Origin: Trichosphaerium sp. ATCC 40318
Taxonomy: Eukaryota; Discosea; Flabellinia; Trichosidae
Assembly (NCBI GenBank): GCA_038496445.1
Contig: JALMLS010000282.1
Span: forward strand, 62,001-126,000
Reading direction: 5' to 3'
Length of the DNA stretch: 64,000 bases
This document shows positions 11,460 to 22,081 of this stretch, one piece after another; within the stretch, counting starts at the first letter, position 1, and each line of letters opens with the position of its first letter. A program made the position numbers and the translations under genes. A model generated the notes under the pieces. The model made no database searches. It was given only the letters and a program-made list of their open reading frames with translations, and was not told the origin of the DNA.

Positions 11460-11970
11460 ATGGAAATCGCACTAGCCTCAGACGATTTTGAGCACGTGAT
11501 ATCTGAGAGTACCTTAAGTAGAAGTTTTCCAAAAATAGCTTGGTCAAGTATCAGCGAACACAAGCTGGAAATAGCTGAGGGCGTATTGCATAACTGTAGA
11601 GGGACTTTCAATAGTCAGAACAAAGACGGAGTGTTAGCTATATTCAAACTAGCGGTTAGCCAGCTTTCGTCCAAAGTAACAAGTCGTTTGTGCGAGAAGA
11701 CTTACATTCCTATATATGTACAATACGTTGACTCTGATATTATGTACCAAGTACTGAAAGAAGCAAAGTGAGTCTTTAGTTTTGAGTAATCTGCTGATTG
11801 AAATTAGTGTCGTTCAATACGGTCAAGATTCATGCTTTTACTCTGTAATTGAGCTGGCAATTACACATGCTATTTACAATGAGAGCTGCTCAGACTGTTT
11901 GAACTTCTTGACGCGACATAAACGCTATCTCGTTGCCTCAAAAACTGGTGATAAACTAATGTACAACTAA
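11460..11970 (+). CDS. Hypothetical protein, about 155 aa
   Basis: Exon 1 runs 11460-11768 from ATG (MEIALASDDFEHVIS). A GTGAGT donor and an AAATTAG acceptor about 40 nt later keep frame to exon 2, giving VVQYGQDSCFYSVIELAITHAIY and the end GDKLMYN. The product appears helical and soluble, with no signal peptide or membrane segment. No family is recognised. It is closely spaced behind the basic-tailed gene, which might hint at shared regulation, but eukaryotic operons are rare and this is only position. Confidence 0.55.
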
Positions 11971-12165
11971 AATGTTTCTAACACGTGCTAAAACTCTGTA
12001 GGTACCTCTTTTTGTATAAAGCAAAAAACAACCTGTTAGTTTTTAATGATCTATTCACCTTTGTGAACTCCTTCTCGATGTTCCAGTTCGTTAAAACAAG
12101 AACTCTATTTGCCCAACAAGTAATTGACTTCAACAAATAACTATGTACAGTTATACCAATACATT

Positions 12166-12802
12166 TCACCCGTTAGATTTAATTGCATTAATGTAAAACA
12201 GTTGTAATATTGAGAATTGTAGATGAACCAGTAATGAAGACGGGAGCTTTGCACTCCCCTTCAAGGTTTCCATTAGTATGCTACATTGCTTTGACAATTG
12301 ACCATTTTCATTCCACTTCTTGTACTCCCCTTCAAGTTTACCATTGACATAATTGAACTGTAGAGATATTTGACCTTTGGAATACCACTGCTTGTACTCT
12401 CCCTCAAGTTTACTGTTACACTTCTTGAACAAACTTCCATTATCATGCCACTCTTTTTGTTCCCCATGTCTCGTACCATGTGACCAATGCTGTTTGTGAG
12501 TCTAATAAGCAATTAAAAAAGGTTGGTTCAGGCGTTTTATAACAAAGCATCACATACAAGTAAAAAGTGGTTTTATGACCATGGTTGACATCTCCATCTT
12601 TGCCATTTGCCATGCTTATTCATCTCTTCATCGAAACTTGTCATCATTGCGCTTGTTTTCGATAGAAGAGGCCAAATTAAATACAATGATACCTCTAAAT
12701 CAATAATATCAAGTTGTATCTCAACGGAAGGTGTAATGGATGACAACCGTCAGATTTATTATTAAATCTCTTTTCATGGTTTGTACATTGCTTCATTGTC
12801 AT
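12166..12802 (-). pseudogene. F-box/MORN-repeat pseudogene
   Basis: From an ATG at 12802 on the minus strand the sequence follows the start of the genes at 18669 and 19995. One base is missing in the stretch encoding LPVEIQLD, so the frame breaks there, then resumes as SLYLIWPLLSKTSAMMTSFDEEM. An intron-like stretch ending in TTATTAG precedes HWSHGTRHGEQKEWHDNGSLF and three MORN units. A second frameshift follows after NGQLSKQCS. The copy is clearly non-functional and is nearly identical in places to its relatives, so it is recent. Confidence 0.8.
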
Positions 12803-13565
12803 ATTTAAATATGTTGAAGATGGTTATAGAGGAAACCTGTTTTACTCATTTTTGGCAAGAGCAATTTAAGCAAATACATGTAGAGCTAAACTGTTGCTTA
12901 AGGGACTTCCAAATCATGATAACAATTTTACTGTGATGATAGAATGTACTCATCGCTAACACATATTGTACCAGATATATCGAGGCATCAGTTTCTCACA
13001 AGTTTAATAGCATCATTCGCTTAATATCGGCTTGTAGTGACCATTCACGTGATTGTACTTTCCTCGAAGTCCACTACTAAAAAACTGAGAAAATGGTGTG
13101 AGTTTAAACATACAGGCAGAAAAAGATTTCTCTTGTTCGAAGAATCTTGCTATCAAATACATTCAATAATACAGACGCAAGTATTATCGCGTTATTACAA
13201 GGAGGGCATCACACCTACACAGCTATGATGTATTGCAAAAGATCCTACTGAGCTATTTAAACATATTGGGTTGCTATTCGGTAGAAGAAGATAAACTGGC
13301 TTTTATCTCTTTGTTGACGTCATTCGTAATATTGCAAACTCGGATTGACAGATTTGTAGGAGTTGTCTTGCCCATGAAATCATCTGGAATCCATCAGCCT
13401 TATCACATACTTCTCTGTAGCATCTCTCTTCCGTTTTATCACGTGACAAACAATTTGTTATTTAAATAAAAGTGAAGCTATTATTGCTTGCGGTTAGTAT
13501 TGTTATATTTTGATTTAAGTCAGCGTAAAGAGTCTGACTTGTTTCTTAATCATAACAGACCTTCA
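12803..13565. other. Intergenic, no gene seen
   Basis: Short open frames only. CACGTG sites near 13046 and 13440. It serves as the upstream region of the second F-box gene. Confidence 0.55.
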
Positions 13566-14901
13566 ATGGCATTACCTATGTCGTTTGACGAGTTTCCGCT
13601 TGAGATAGCATTTAATGTCTTGATGTATTTAGACGACAAGATGAAATTTGTATTTTGCGGTACCTCCAAAGCATGGAGACGGTACATACTCAATGTACCT
13701 GAATTCAAGGTATGAATGTTAATCTCGTTTATGTTACTGTTTACGCCTGAATTAGGCTGAAATACATCGTTTCATCAATGCTCAACCAGCAACACGCCTT
13801 GAAAGAGTCATAAACTTACCTACATATCCACACCACCAATTTCTTTCGCCTGAGATTGAGAGTTTTGTATTCTGTGAACCAAAGGTAATCACGTGTCACC
13901 TTTGACATTTTAATTAACAGCTGTGTCTAGTTTTATGTGTCTATCATCAACGGAAACACTGCATTTGTACTACTCTTGTGAAGTTGTTTTTAGAGGTCTC
14001 ACACGTGTTATTGTAGGTATTTCAAGGCGATGCTGCTCATCCAACAAAAACACTTGTTGTACTTTTAGCAAAGGAACTTCCTTCAGTTGCCTTTAAACAT
14101 GGATTTAAGGATGTGACTGTGAAATTGACAATAATTGATAACATACTATTTATTAATGTAGTGTTACCTGTTGGCAAGGATATTTGCTTCAAGATAGACC
14201 TTTTTAAAGAAGTAATTAAAGTGAAAAAGACCAAATGGAAGCACTCAGACTTCTATCATACTCAAAGTAAGATAGATCCAAATATAGTTTACTACATTGA
14301 ACACAAAGCCAAGTCAAAGAATCAAAGTGTTTCTATGATAGATACAAGAAAGTCTAAAATACCAGTAAAAGCCTATGTACAAAACTATTGTAAATCAGTA
14401 CAAGAACTAACACTTTGTTCAAATAGCAAATGAAGCTCTGTTGTATTGCAGCTGATTCAAAAGATACTTTATATGTATGTAAAGATGATGCCTTTTATGT
14501 TCATAAATGGAATGGGGAGAGATGGGAGATTGCAAAGCTTCGCATAAGAAAGTTTAATGTATTGCATGTCAGCGTGAACTCAAATGATATTATTACATTG
14601 GCTGGATGCGGTGGTTATGGAAGGCACAATTCTGACTACAAAATAAAGATAGGTAAATGGGATCATGACAGCAATCAATTTAAATTCTTGGTTGATTGTG
14701 ACATACACCAACATCAATGGGCTCACAAAAGAAGCAAAAAAGCGTTTTGCATTGGATGTACGATTTCAAAAAGTTGTTTAACCACTGTTCGTTGTTCATA
14801 TACTTATTCTTTTTTTTTAAGCTGTATTGTATGTGATTGGCATTGTTCCAAAGGAAGACTTCAAATATGTTGTACTTGTCAAAAGGTTCCATACACCATA
14901 A
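13566..14901 (+). CDS. F-box protein, paralogue B
   Basis: Five exons: 13566-13709, 13756-13884, 14017-14376, 14427-14757 and 14822-14901, with the same intron positions and phases as the gene at 7578. The F-box is at residues 1-48 (FDEFPLEIAFNVLMYLDD, CGTSKAWRRYI). The middle contains the identical stretch EVIKVKKTKWKHSDFYHTQSK, and the C-terminal half contains KIGKWDHDSNQFKFLVD. The C-terminal exons differ most between the two genes. It is probably an SCF substrate adaptor. Its second intron also begins GTAATCACGTGT (CACGTG at 13890-13895). Full open frame and preserved splice sites suggest both copies are used. Confidence 0.85.
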
Positions 14902-15280
14902 GTTCAATAAGTTTGCCTCACGCTAATGAGTAGAGCCGTTCACTATAACAACTAACCTCTGTTATACTGTATTGTTGTGAACGATTACTCTGGCGTTGCC
15001 TATGCATCATGGACATTCTCCGGCTTGAATAAATCATGATTGAACTGAAAACAGTTTTGATAAACTATTCATTACTGAGTAAATCTTCAACGTACTAGCA
15101 CCATTGTTGTAAGAGCGCTTTTTGCACGTACTACAAAACCCATTTTGTATTAAAACTCAACCTGGTCCAACGACAAGGGATAAAAATTTGTGGATTCTAG
15201 TACCAGCTTTTTATATGTAGATTGGAAATTGTTTTTTCAAAACATTTTGTTTTGCCATAACATCCCTAAACAACATGGTG
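14902..15280. other. Intergenic between convergent genes
   Basis: This lies between the 3' ends of an F-box gene (plus) and a Rho gene (minus). No gene or repeat was recognised. Confidence 0.6.
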
Positions 15281-16293
15281 TCACATTACAACGCAATTTG
15301 TCTTCTCTGTAGATTTATCAACAATTCCTTTATGTTTCAACGCTGCTAGAGCTGCTTCATCGAATACTACACAAAAAAGAAAAGTAGGTTAGCACTCCGA
15401 GTGTAAGAACACTCATGATACGTACCTTTCTTCATACCATCTTGAGTAAGAGCGCTACATTCCGCATAAGACACTGCCTTTGTAGAGATAATCAGTGCGA
15501 TAAAAATAGTGAAAGTAGCTTACCCCTATTTTTTTTGCAACCTTTTCAGCTTCTTCTCGAGGTACACAATCGTATGGACTTCCATCACTTTTTGGTGTTG
15601 TTCTCAAATCCATTTTAAGACCTACAAGAACAATAGGTGTATCTGGACAATGGTGATGTACTTCAGGTTTCCACTACATGTGATTAGTTTTGTTGTTAAA
15701 GAAAGAACCTTGAAGCTTTAGGTGTACCTTGGAAACAACTTTTTGAAGACTAGATGGCGAAATGACGCTGAAGCATATTAGAAAAACATCAGTTTGCTAA
15801 AACAATCACATCAGAACACAAATAAACATAGCAACAAAAACTATCAAGTCTTACAGGATAGCTCAAAGGTCTCAATGTGTCATAATCATCACGACTTGCT
15901 GTATCAAATAAACCTTTCAAATGTGTCAACAATATTATGTAGAAGGAAAGAGCCAGCGAACCTAAGTGTACAGTCTTGCCTGCAACCGTCACATCAGTAC
16001 TAAAAAACGTGTCAATTTTTTTTTTTGTGGATTTCTTGTTTTTCACAAATATCGAAGTCGCTTCAACCCCTAATTACCTGTAATTATCCTTCCCTGTATA
16101 TACTAAGCGGTATAAGCATCAACAAGGCTAATTAGGCCGTACCGTAATCTTGAGGGAATAAATTTGTTGTAACGCGTATAAGCAACTGTGTTTTGCCTTA
16201 GAAGGCAAGTATTAGCGCGAAATAACGACTTTTTGTCGTTTAGTACATACCAACTGCTACATCTCCGTTAACAACCACTTTGATATTATCCAT
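15281..16293 (-). CDS. Rac/Rho-like small GTPase A, atypical
   Basis: Nine exons (minus strand, from 16293: 16251-16293, 16143-16196, 16078-16102, 15962-15999, 15855-15913, 15728-15796, 15524-15673, 15426-15477, 15281-15366) give 191 residues, the normal Rac length. The P-loop is GDVAVGKT: position 12 (Rac1 numbering) is Val, not Gly. Switch I reads VYTGKDNY and keeps Thr35. Switch II is DTASRDDYD, so Gly60 is Ser and Gln61 is Arg. The base-binding motif is LKMD (usual TKLD). It keeps the Rho insert (YDCVPREEA), ECSALTQ, and a CaaX box, CVVM. In known Rho proteins G12V or Q61 changes block hydrolysis, so this form is likely GTP-locked, as in Rnd and RhoH; that is inference. Confidence 0.9.
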
Positions 16294-17132
16294 GGCGTAT
16301 GTGATGTGTTATTGAATGATTAACGGGATTTATGGATTAAGTGAGGTGCAACACAGAACCAAAATCCTAAAAATAGGCGAATAATGTAAAAGTAAACACA
16401 AAAAAAAGATAAACTTGTTGGATAGGAAAAATAACATGTAGGATTTGACGCGTAATAACGCTATTTTGTGGTAGCGCTGAGCCTTATTTCGTGACAATTT
16501 ACTAACATAGGTAGCCTTGTGCAACTCTGAAAGCTACACACCCTTGCCAAATTAAGATTTGTGGGAAAAGCACGTGTCTATGAAATCGTTAAGCTGCTAA
16601 GGTCATATTTTTTAAACATGGTCACAAAAATCTACTTTATTTGTTTTTATTTCATAACAGACAAATATACGACGCACTAGTGGAACAAATATTAAAGGTG
16701 CTTATCCTTTTTGTCGTTTTGCGGAGGTAGGGTAGCGGAAACCAGCCCAGCTCTCTTTTCGGGTGATTAGTCTTTAAGGTAATGAACGTTTAAGTAGGAA
16801 TTTTAGGGGATTTTCTCGCTGACGTCTCTACAGCCATGTTAGACTACCAATATTTTGTGAGTTGACAGTTTACAAAGGCCTTTCGAATAAATAGCAGCTT
16901 GATAAGTATCCATGTCCATTTGATTAATACCGTGAACTGAATCTGTTCATTGATTGTAAGATTAAAAATCCTATGAAGTGTCTTCAACTTGCTTGTGTTC
17001 AATATGTGTGAGGTTCATTAAAACAGGAATCTAATAAACGCATACTTGTATTTGAAGTTCAACAAAGTGTGCTAGTTTTAATTACTTTTGAACTAAAGTC
17101 ACATTACTCCTTCACACTTTAAAAACATGTTT
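16294..17132. other. Intergenic between two Rho genes
   Basis: No gene seen. It contains half of the dispersed MITE-like repeat at 16440-16546 and a CACGTG site near 16571. Confidence 0.6.
16440..16546 (+). mobile_element. Truncated copy of MITE-like repeat
   Basis: The sequence GGATTTGACGCGTAATAACG and the following TAGCGCTGAGCC ... ACATAGGTAGCCTTGTGCAAC match the left half of the complete element at 32856-33086. The right inverted-repeat end is not seen, so the copy is truncated or decayed. Confidence 0.7.
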
Positions 17133-18184
17133 TCACATTACAACGCATTTTGGCTTCTCTGTACATTTGTAAGCAACAAGCCCTCTATGTGCCAAGGCTG
17201 CTAGAATTGCTTCATCGAATACTATGCAAAAAAAGAAAAGTTAACACGTTTGATGTTGTTTTTGTAGAAGCCGAGTGTAAGAACACTCATGATATGTACC
17301 TTGGTTCAAACCATCTTGAGTAAGAGCGCTACATTCCACGTACGACATTGCCTTGGTAGAGATAATCAGCGAGTGAGATAAAAATAGTGAAAGTAACTTA
17401 CCCCTATTTCTATAGCAACCTTTTCAGCTTCTTCTCGAGGTACACAGTCGTATGGAGTTTTATCACTTTTAGTTGTTGTTCTCAGATCCGTTTGAAGACC
17501 TGCAAGAACTATAGGTGTATCTGGACAATGGTGATGTACTTCAGGTTTCCACTACATGTGATTAGTTTTATTGTTAAAGAAAGATCCTTGTAGCCTTAGG
17601 TGTACCTTCGAAACAACATTTTGAAGACCTGATGGCCAAGCAACGCTGAAGCATATTAGGAAAACATCAGTTTGCTAAAAAAAAATCACGTGAGAAGACA
17701 AATTGTTTCAACACAAACAGGCGAAACATAGCAACAAAAATTACAGAAAATCTCAAAGATCTCAATGTATCAAAATCCATAGGACCTGGTGTATCCCATA
17801 AACCTTTTAAAAAGTTAAATAACAGTATGAGGTAAAGAAAGAGATAGCGAACTTAAATGTACTGGCTTGCTTGCAACCATCACATTAGCATTAGTGCTAA
17901 AAAACGTGTCAACATTTCTTATGGATATTTTTTTCTTCTAAAATACGCAAAGTCGCTTCAACCCCTTACCTGTAACTGCCAAACACTGTCGGTACTAAGC
18001 AGTATAAGCATCAATAAGGCTAGTTAGGCCGTACCGTATTCTGTAGGGAAAGAATTTAATGCATAGCTCATGAGCAAGCATGTTTTGCCTGAACAAACAA
18101 TATTAGGGCGAAATAACGACTCTTTGCTCTTTAGTTCATACCAACCGCTCCATCTCCAACAACAACAAGTTTGATATTCTGCAT
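17133..18184 (-). CDS. Rac/Rho-like small GTPase B, atypical
   Basis: Nine exons at the same positions and phases as GTPase A. The P-loop is canonical (GDGAVGKT) and switch I reads VPTVFGSY. Switch II is DTPGPMDFD: Ala59 and Gln61 are both Pro. The base-recognition motif reads LQTD, with the conserved Lys116 replaced by Gln, so nucleotide affinity may be reduced. The core keeps [43 protein letters not shown] and a CaaX box, CVVM, next to a Lys. The protein is probably membrane-attached. Compared with A it has two more residues before switch II, as in true Rac. The fifth intron carries CACGTG at 17687-17692, at the same place as in GTPase C. Loss of Gln61 predicts weak hydrolysis. Confidence 0.9.
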
Positions 18185-18668
18185 GGCGTATGTAATATGC
18201 TGTTGAGCAATTAACGTGTTTTATGTCCGGTTTAGCCTAAACCCAACTAAAAAAAAGTTAAATTTCTAGCTTATCAATTTTATTTTGAGTTGTTTAAGGT
18301 ATGATAGGAAACGTTATACCTTCTTGACCTCGACAAGATGAGGAAACAAAATGGATAACTTACCACTTTTATCTAAACAGGAAACCAAGGTATTTAAAGT
18401 TTATTGTCGGTGTGCGTGATAGCTACATTGCTGATGGCTCATAGTTCTCAAAAGAAGTTACAGGCAAACATGTTTGTTTGGTTTTTTTTATTGAGTTATA
18501 CTTTATCAAGGCACATATAGTACACACAAGCTCCCCATGGAACCTGGGATATGTCCCTTGACAGGCAAACATGTTCACGTACTAGTAGTCAATGTCAGTC
18601 AGAAACGACTACAAGTTAAAAACACGTGGGTTCTAGCGGTTTATACTTTAACGCACCCATATTTAATT
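18185..18668. other. Intergenic; one orphan exon-like stretch
   Basis: A short reading MDNLPLLSKQETK (18351-18389) ends at a GTATTT donor, but no continuation is found. A similar orphan piece, DIEIDPNLPSE, lies at 19822-19854 between plausible splice sites. No gene is called. Confidence 0.5.
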
Positions 18669-19682
18669 ATGACAACAAAGCATAGTACAAACAATGCAAA
18701 GGGGTTTAGTAATAAATCTGACGGTTGCCACCTGTTACGCCTTCCCGTTGAGATTCAACTTGATATTATTGATTTAGAGGTATCATTGTATTTAATTTGG
18801 CCTCTTCTATCTAAAACAAGCGCAATGATGACAAGATTCGATGAAGAGATGAAGAAACATGGAAAATGGCAAAGAAGAACATCTAACAACCAACTTGTAA
18901 GCTCTCAGTCGTATTCACAGTAATCAAGTTTCTTCAATTCTATTTTGAACGTGGACCACTTTTTAATTTTATCTTAGACTCATGAACAACATTGGTCACA
19001 TGGTAATATGCATGGAGAACAAAAAGAGTGGCACGATAATGGAAGTTTGTTTGAGACGTGTAACTATACTAATAGTAAACTTGAGGGAGAGTACAAGCGG
19101 TGGCACTTTAATGGTCAATTGTGGTTACATCTTGTTTATGTCAATGATAAATTTGAAGGAGAGTACAAGGAGTGGCATGACAATGGCCAATTGAAACAGC
19201 GTTGCAGTTATGCAAATGGTAAACGAGAAGGAGCATACAGGAGTTGGTATGACAGTGGCCAATTGAAAGAGTATTGTTGTTATGTCTTTGGCAATATTGA
19301 AGGAGAATACAAACAATGGCATGATATTGGTCACTTCAAAGAGCGATGTACTTACGTAAAAGGTAATCCAATTGGAGAATACAAGCAATGGTATGAAGAC
19401 GGCCAATTATGTAAGTGGATTAGATATATCAATGGCAGTCATGCTGAGTGTAATCTTGAAGCAGAGTATAAGATTTGGCATGACAATGGCCAAATGGCAG
19501 AGCACTTTTCTTATGTAAATGGTAAACGAGAAGGAGATTACAAGAAGTGGGGCTATACTGGCAAATTGTTATCACACTTCAATTTTGTCAATGGTACAGC
19601 TGAAGGACGGTGGGATACTGGTGGTCAATATCACGTATTTGAGACACCTGAGATAGAGCCCAATAGGTGTTTGTTGATGTAA
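18669..19682 (+). CDS. F-box-like protein with MORN_2 repeats and CaaX box (copy 1)
   Basis: Exon 1 is 18669-18896 (76 residues), exon 2 18978-19682; total 310 residues. Residues about 20-70 (LLRLPVEIQLDIIDLEVSL, WPLLSKTSAM, KHGKW) look like an F-box. Exon 2 encodes about nine units of roughly 24 residues with consensus YVNGKLEGEYKEWHDNGQL, the MORN_2/YwqK type. The protein ends NRCLLM, a good farnesylation-type CaaX box, so it is probably fixed to a membrane. The ATG is chosen because the same start (MTTKHSTNNAKGF) is kept in the tandem copy at 19995. It may act as a membrane-bound SCF adaptor, but the substrate is unknown. F-box plus MORN-like repeats are also common in giant viruses, which raises the possibility of gene exchange. 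Confidence 0.85.
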
Positions 19683-19994
19683 TTAAAGCTTCTTAAAAGT
19701 ACTTGCTTGGATACGTTCAGAGAAGGAAGCCAAAGAATTGTTTATAAAACAGTGCAATACAAATAAATGTTTCAAGTTTTTAGTTAATGTTGTAAACCTC
19801 GTTGATTAAGAATTCTAACAGGACATTGAAATTGACCCAAATTTACCATCAGAGGTAAGACTCACTTACAAAAAATCGCCCAAACAACGACATTAAGTTC
19901 AACTCTGACTCCGCCTTAATTAGTCACTTACTGTAGCTAACAAGTACACCTGGTGCCCTCAAAAATATCTACAACGTGTTGATACTATTTAATT
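19683..19994. other. Spacer between tandem F-box/MORN genes
   Basis: The region resembles 3' sequence of copy 2 (both have a degenerate stretch after the stop codon) and contains the orphan exon-like piece at 19822-19854. No gene is called. Confidence 0.5.
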
Positions 19995-21257
19995 ATGACA
20001 ACGAAGCATAGTACAAACAATGCAAAGGGGTTTAGTAATAAATCTGACAGTTGTTACCTATTACGCCTTCCCGTTGAGATTCAACTTGATATTATTGATT
20101 TAGAGGTATCATTGTATTTAATTTGGCCTCTTCTATCTAAAACAAGCGCAATGATGACAAGATTCGATGAAGAGATTAAGAAGCATGGAAAATGGCAAAG
20201 ATGGAGACACGTGACACTAGAAAACCGTATTATACTCGTAAGTGATGGCTTTTTATAAAAACGACCTAAAAACCAATTGTAACGTTTGTGTTAAATTATT
20301 ATTCTTCGGTGAAGCACCTTTAACATCTAAACTGACTTTTTTTTGAAGCCATTTTTAATCGCACAGTAGGTTCACGAACAACATTGGTCAAATGGTAAGA
20401 AACATGGAGAACAAAAAGAGTGGCACGATAATGGAAACTTGATGGATAAAAGTAATTACGTCAATAATGAACTTGAAGGAGAGCGCAAGCGATGGTTTGA
20501 AAATGGCCAATTATGGGTTCAGTCCATTTATCTCAATGGTAAACTTGAAGGAGAGTACAAGGTGTGGTATCAAAATGGCCAATTGAGCCACCACTGTACC
20601 TATGTCAATGATAAACTTGAAGGGAAGTGCAAAAAGTGGAAAGAAAACGGAAAACTGAACACTGAAAATAATTATGTCAATGATATTCTTGAAGGAGAGT
20701 ACAAGGTTTGGTTTACAGAAAACGGCGAACAAAAGCTATTGGATAATATCAATTACTATGTTAGTGGTAAACGACACGGAGAGTATAAGAGATGGTATAT
20801 CAATGGTCAATTGTACATCCACTGCAACTATGCCAATGGTAAACGACAAGGAGAGTACAAGCAGTGGCATGCTAATGGCCAATTGCGTGAGCACAGTAAT
20901 TATATCAGTGATACACTAGAAGGAGAGTACACAGAGTGGGATAGAGAAGGCCAATTGATACAGCACTGCTATTACGTAAATGGTAATGATTCAGGCCGCC
21001 GTAGTGTACTAGATGGAGAGTTCAAGCAGTGGTACAACGGTTGCCAATTAAAAAAGCAGTGCACTTATGTAAATGGTAAACTTGAAGGAGAGTACAGGGA
21101 GTGGGGTTATAATAGCCAATTGATACAGCATAGCACTTATGTAAATGATAAACTTGAAGGAGAGCACAAGGAGTGGAATAGTGATGGCCAATTGATACAG
21201 CACAACACTTACGCCAATGGTACAGTTAAAGAAGAAAACAGGTGTTTACTGATGTAG
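19995..21257 (+). CDS. F-box-like protein with MORN_2 repeats and CaaX box (copy 2)
   Basis: Exon 1 (19995-20237) is nearly identical to copy 1 at the N-terminus (MTTKHSTNNAKGFSNKSDS) but ends differently after KHGKWQRW. Exon 2 (20370-21257) follows a 132-nt intron. The protein has 376 residues with about eleven MORN_2 units, each carrying EGEYK and NGQL. One unit holds an insert (GNDSGRRSVLDG). It ends KEENRCLLM, keeping the CaaX box CLLM. The conservation of this tail in two copies whose repeats have diverged supports selection for prenylation. It lies head-to-tail with copy 1, a tandem duplication. Confidence 0.87.
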
Positions 21258-22081
21258 TGAAGCTACTAGAACCACGTGAAAGTGTACTTGTTGTTGGAGG
21301 TGTTCAGGAACCCAAAGATGTTTTCAATGAACAGTGCAAACAGCAAGTAATTTGCTGGCTAGAAAACTAACTCGTAGCTCAATCTTTAGTAGTGTCCTAC
21401 AAGTAAATTAATCCTTTACGTGTTAATATGTTTAACTTCATCCTATTAAATCCCATCCACCCTTGTTAATGTGCATGCCTCATGTAGTGTCTGGCTAAGC
21501 CTAGTCAACTAAGCAAACAAGCAAGCCAATGCAAAAAAGTCAAAGACTGTACAAGTCAATAAACAATACAAAGTACAAATAGCGAAATGGTGTACATGCT
21601 AAAATACCAACGCATAACTGATGAAGAAGTCAGCTTTTTTTTTTCATCCAAATAAAATTCGTTTGATTTCTCCATGCTAGAAGTGAGGTGAAGTATCAAA
21701 AAAACTAAACTGATTTCATCCTTCAATCTAATATCGCTCTATTTAGGATGTTGTAAACCAAGCTTACACCGTTAAAAACCGTTGAATTTCACGTGTTTTT
21801 TTTTTGTTAATTTCTTAACTAGTCTCAAGTTAAGCCAATTATCAGCTAGTACCTATCATCCGTCACCGTTGCAACATAATAGTAGGTACGTAGATAATAA
21901 ACTTGTTTTAAAACAGTTGTGATGTTAGAATTATTATACGTATTTGTTCGTGCACTCCTGCGGTGCTTACGCGTAGTGTGACGATATGGGTGCACTTTTT
22001 ATCGAATTACGTCATGTTCCGTCAGAAAAGCGCGTAGGTGATTCAAACAACTCACATGAGTAGGACAATACTGTATTGCAC
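21258..22081. other. Intergenic, no gene seen
   Basis: About 0.8 kb without a recognisable gene. CACGTG sites near 21273 and 21791. The first 100 bases resemble the sequence after copy 1, so they probably are duplicated 3' untranslated sequence. Confidence 0.55.

Noticed and set aside
18351..19854. Two orphan exon-like pieces (MDNLPLLSKQETK and DIEIDPNLPSE) flanking the F-box/MORN copy 1
   Set aside because: Both have usable splice sites and equal phase, but no further exons or family were found; joining them would need a gene nested in the intron.
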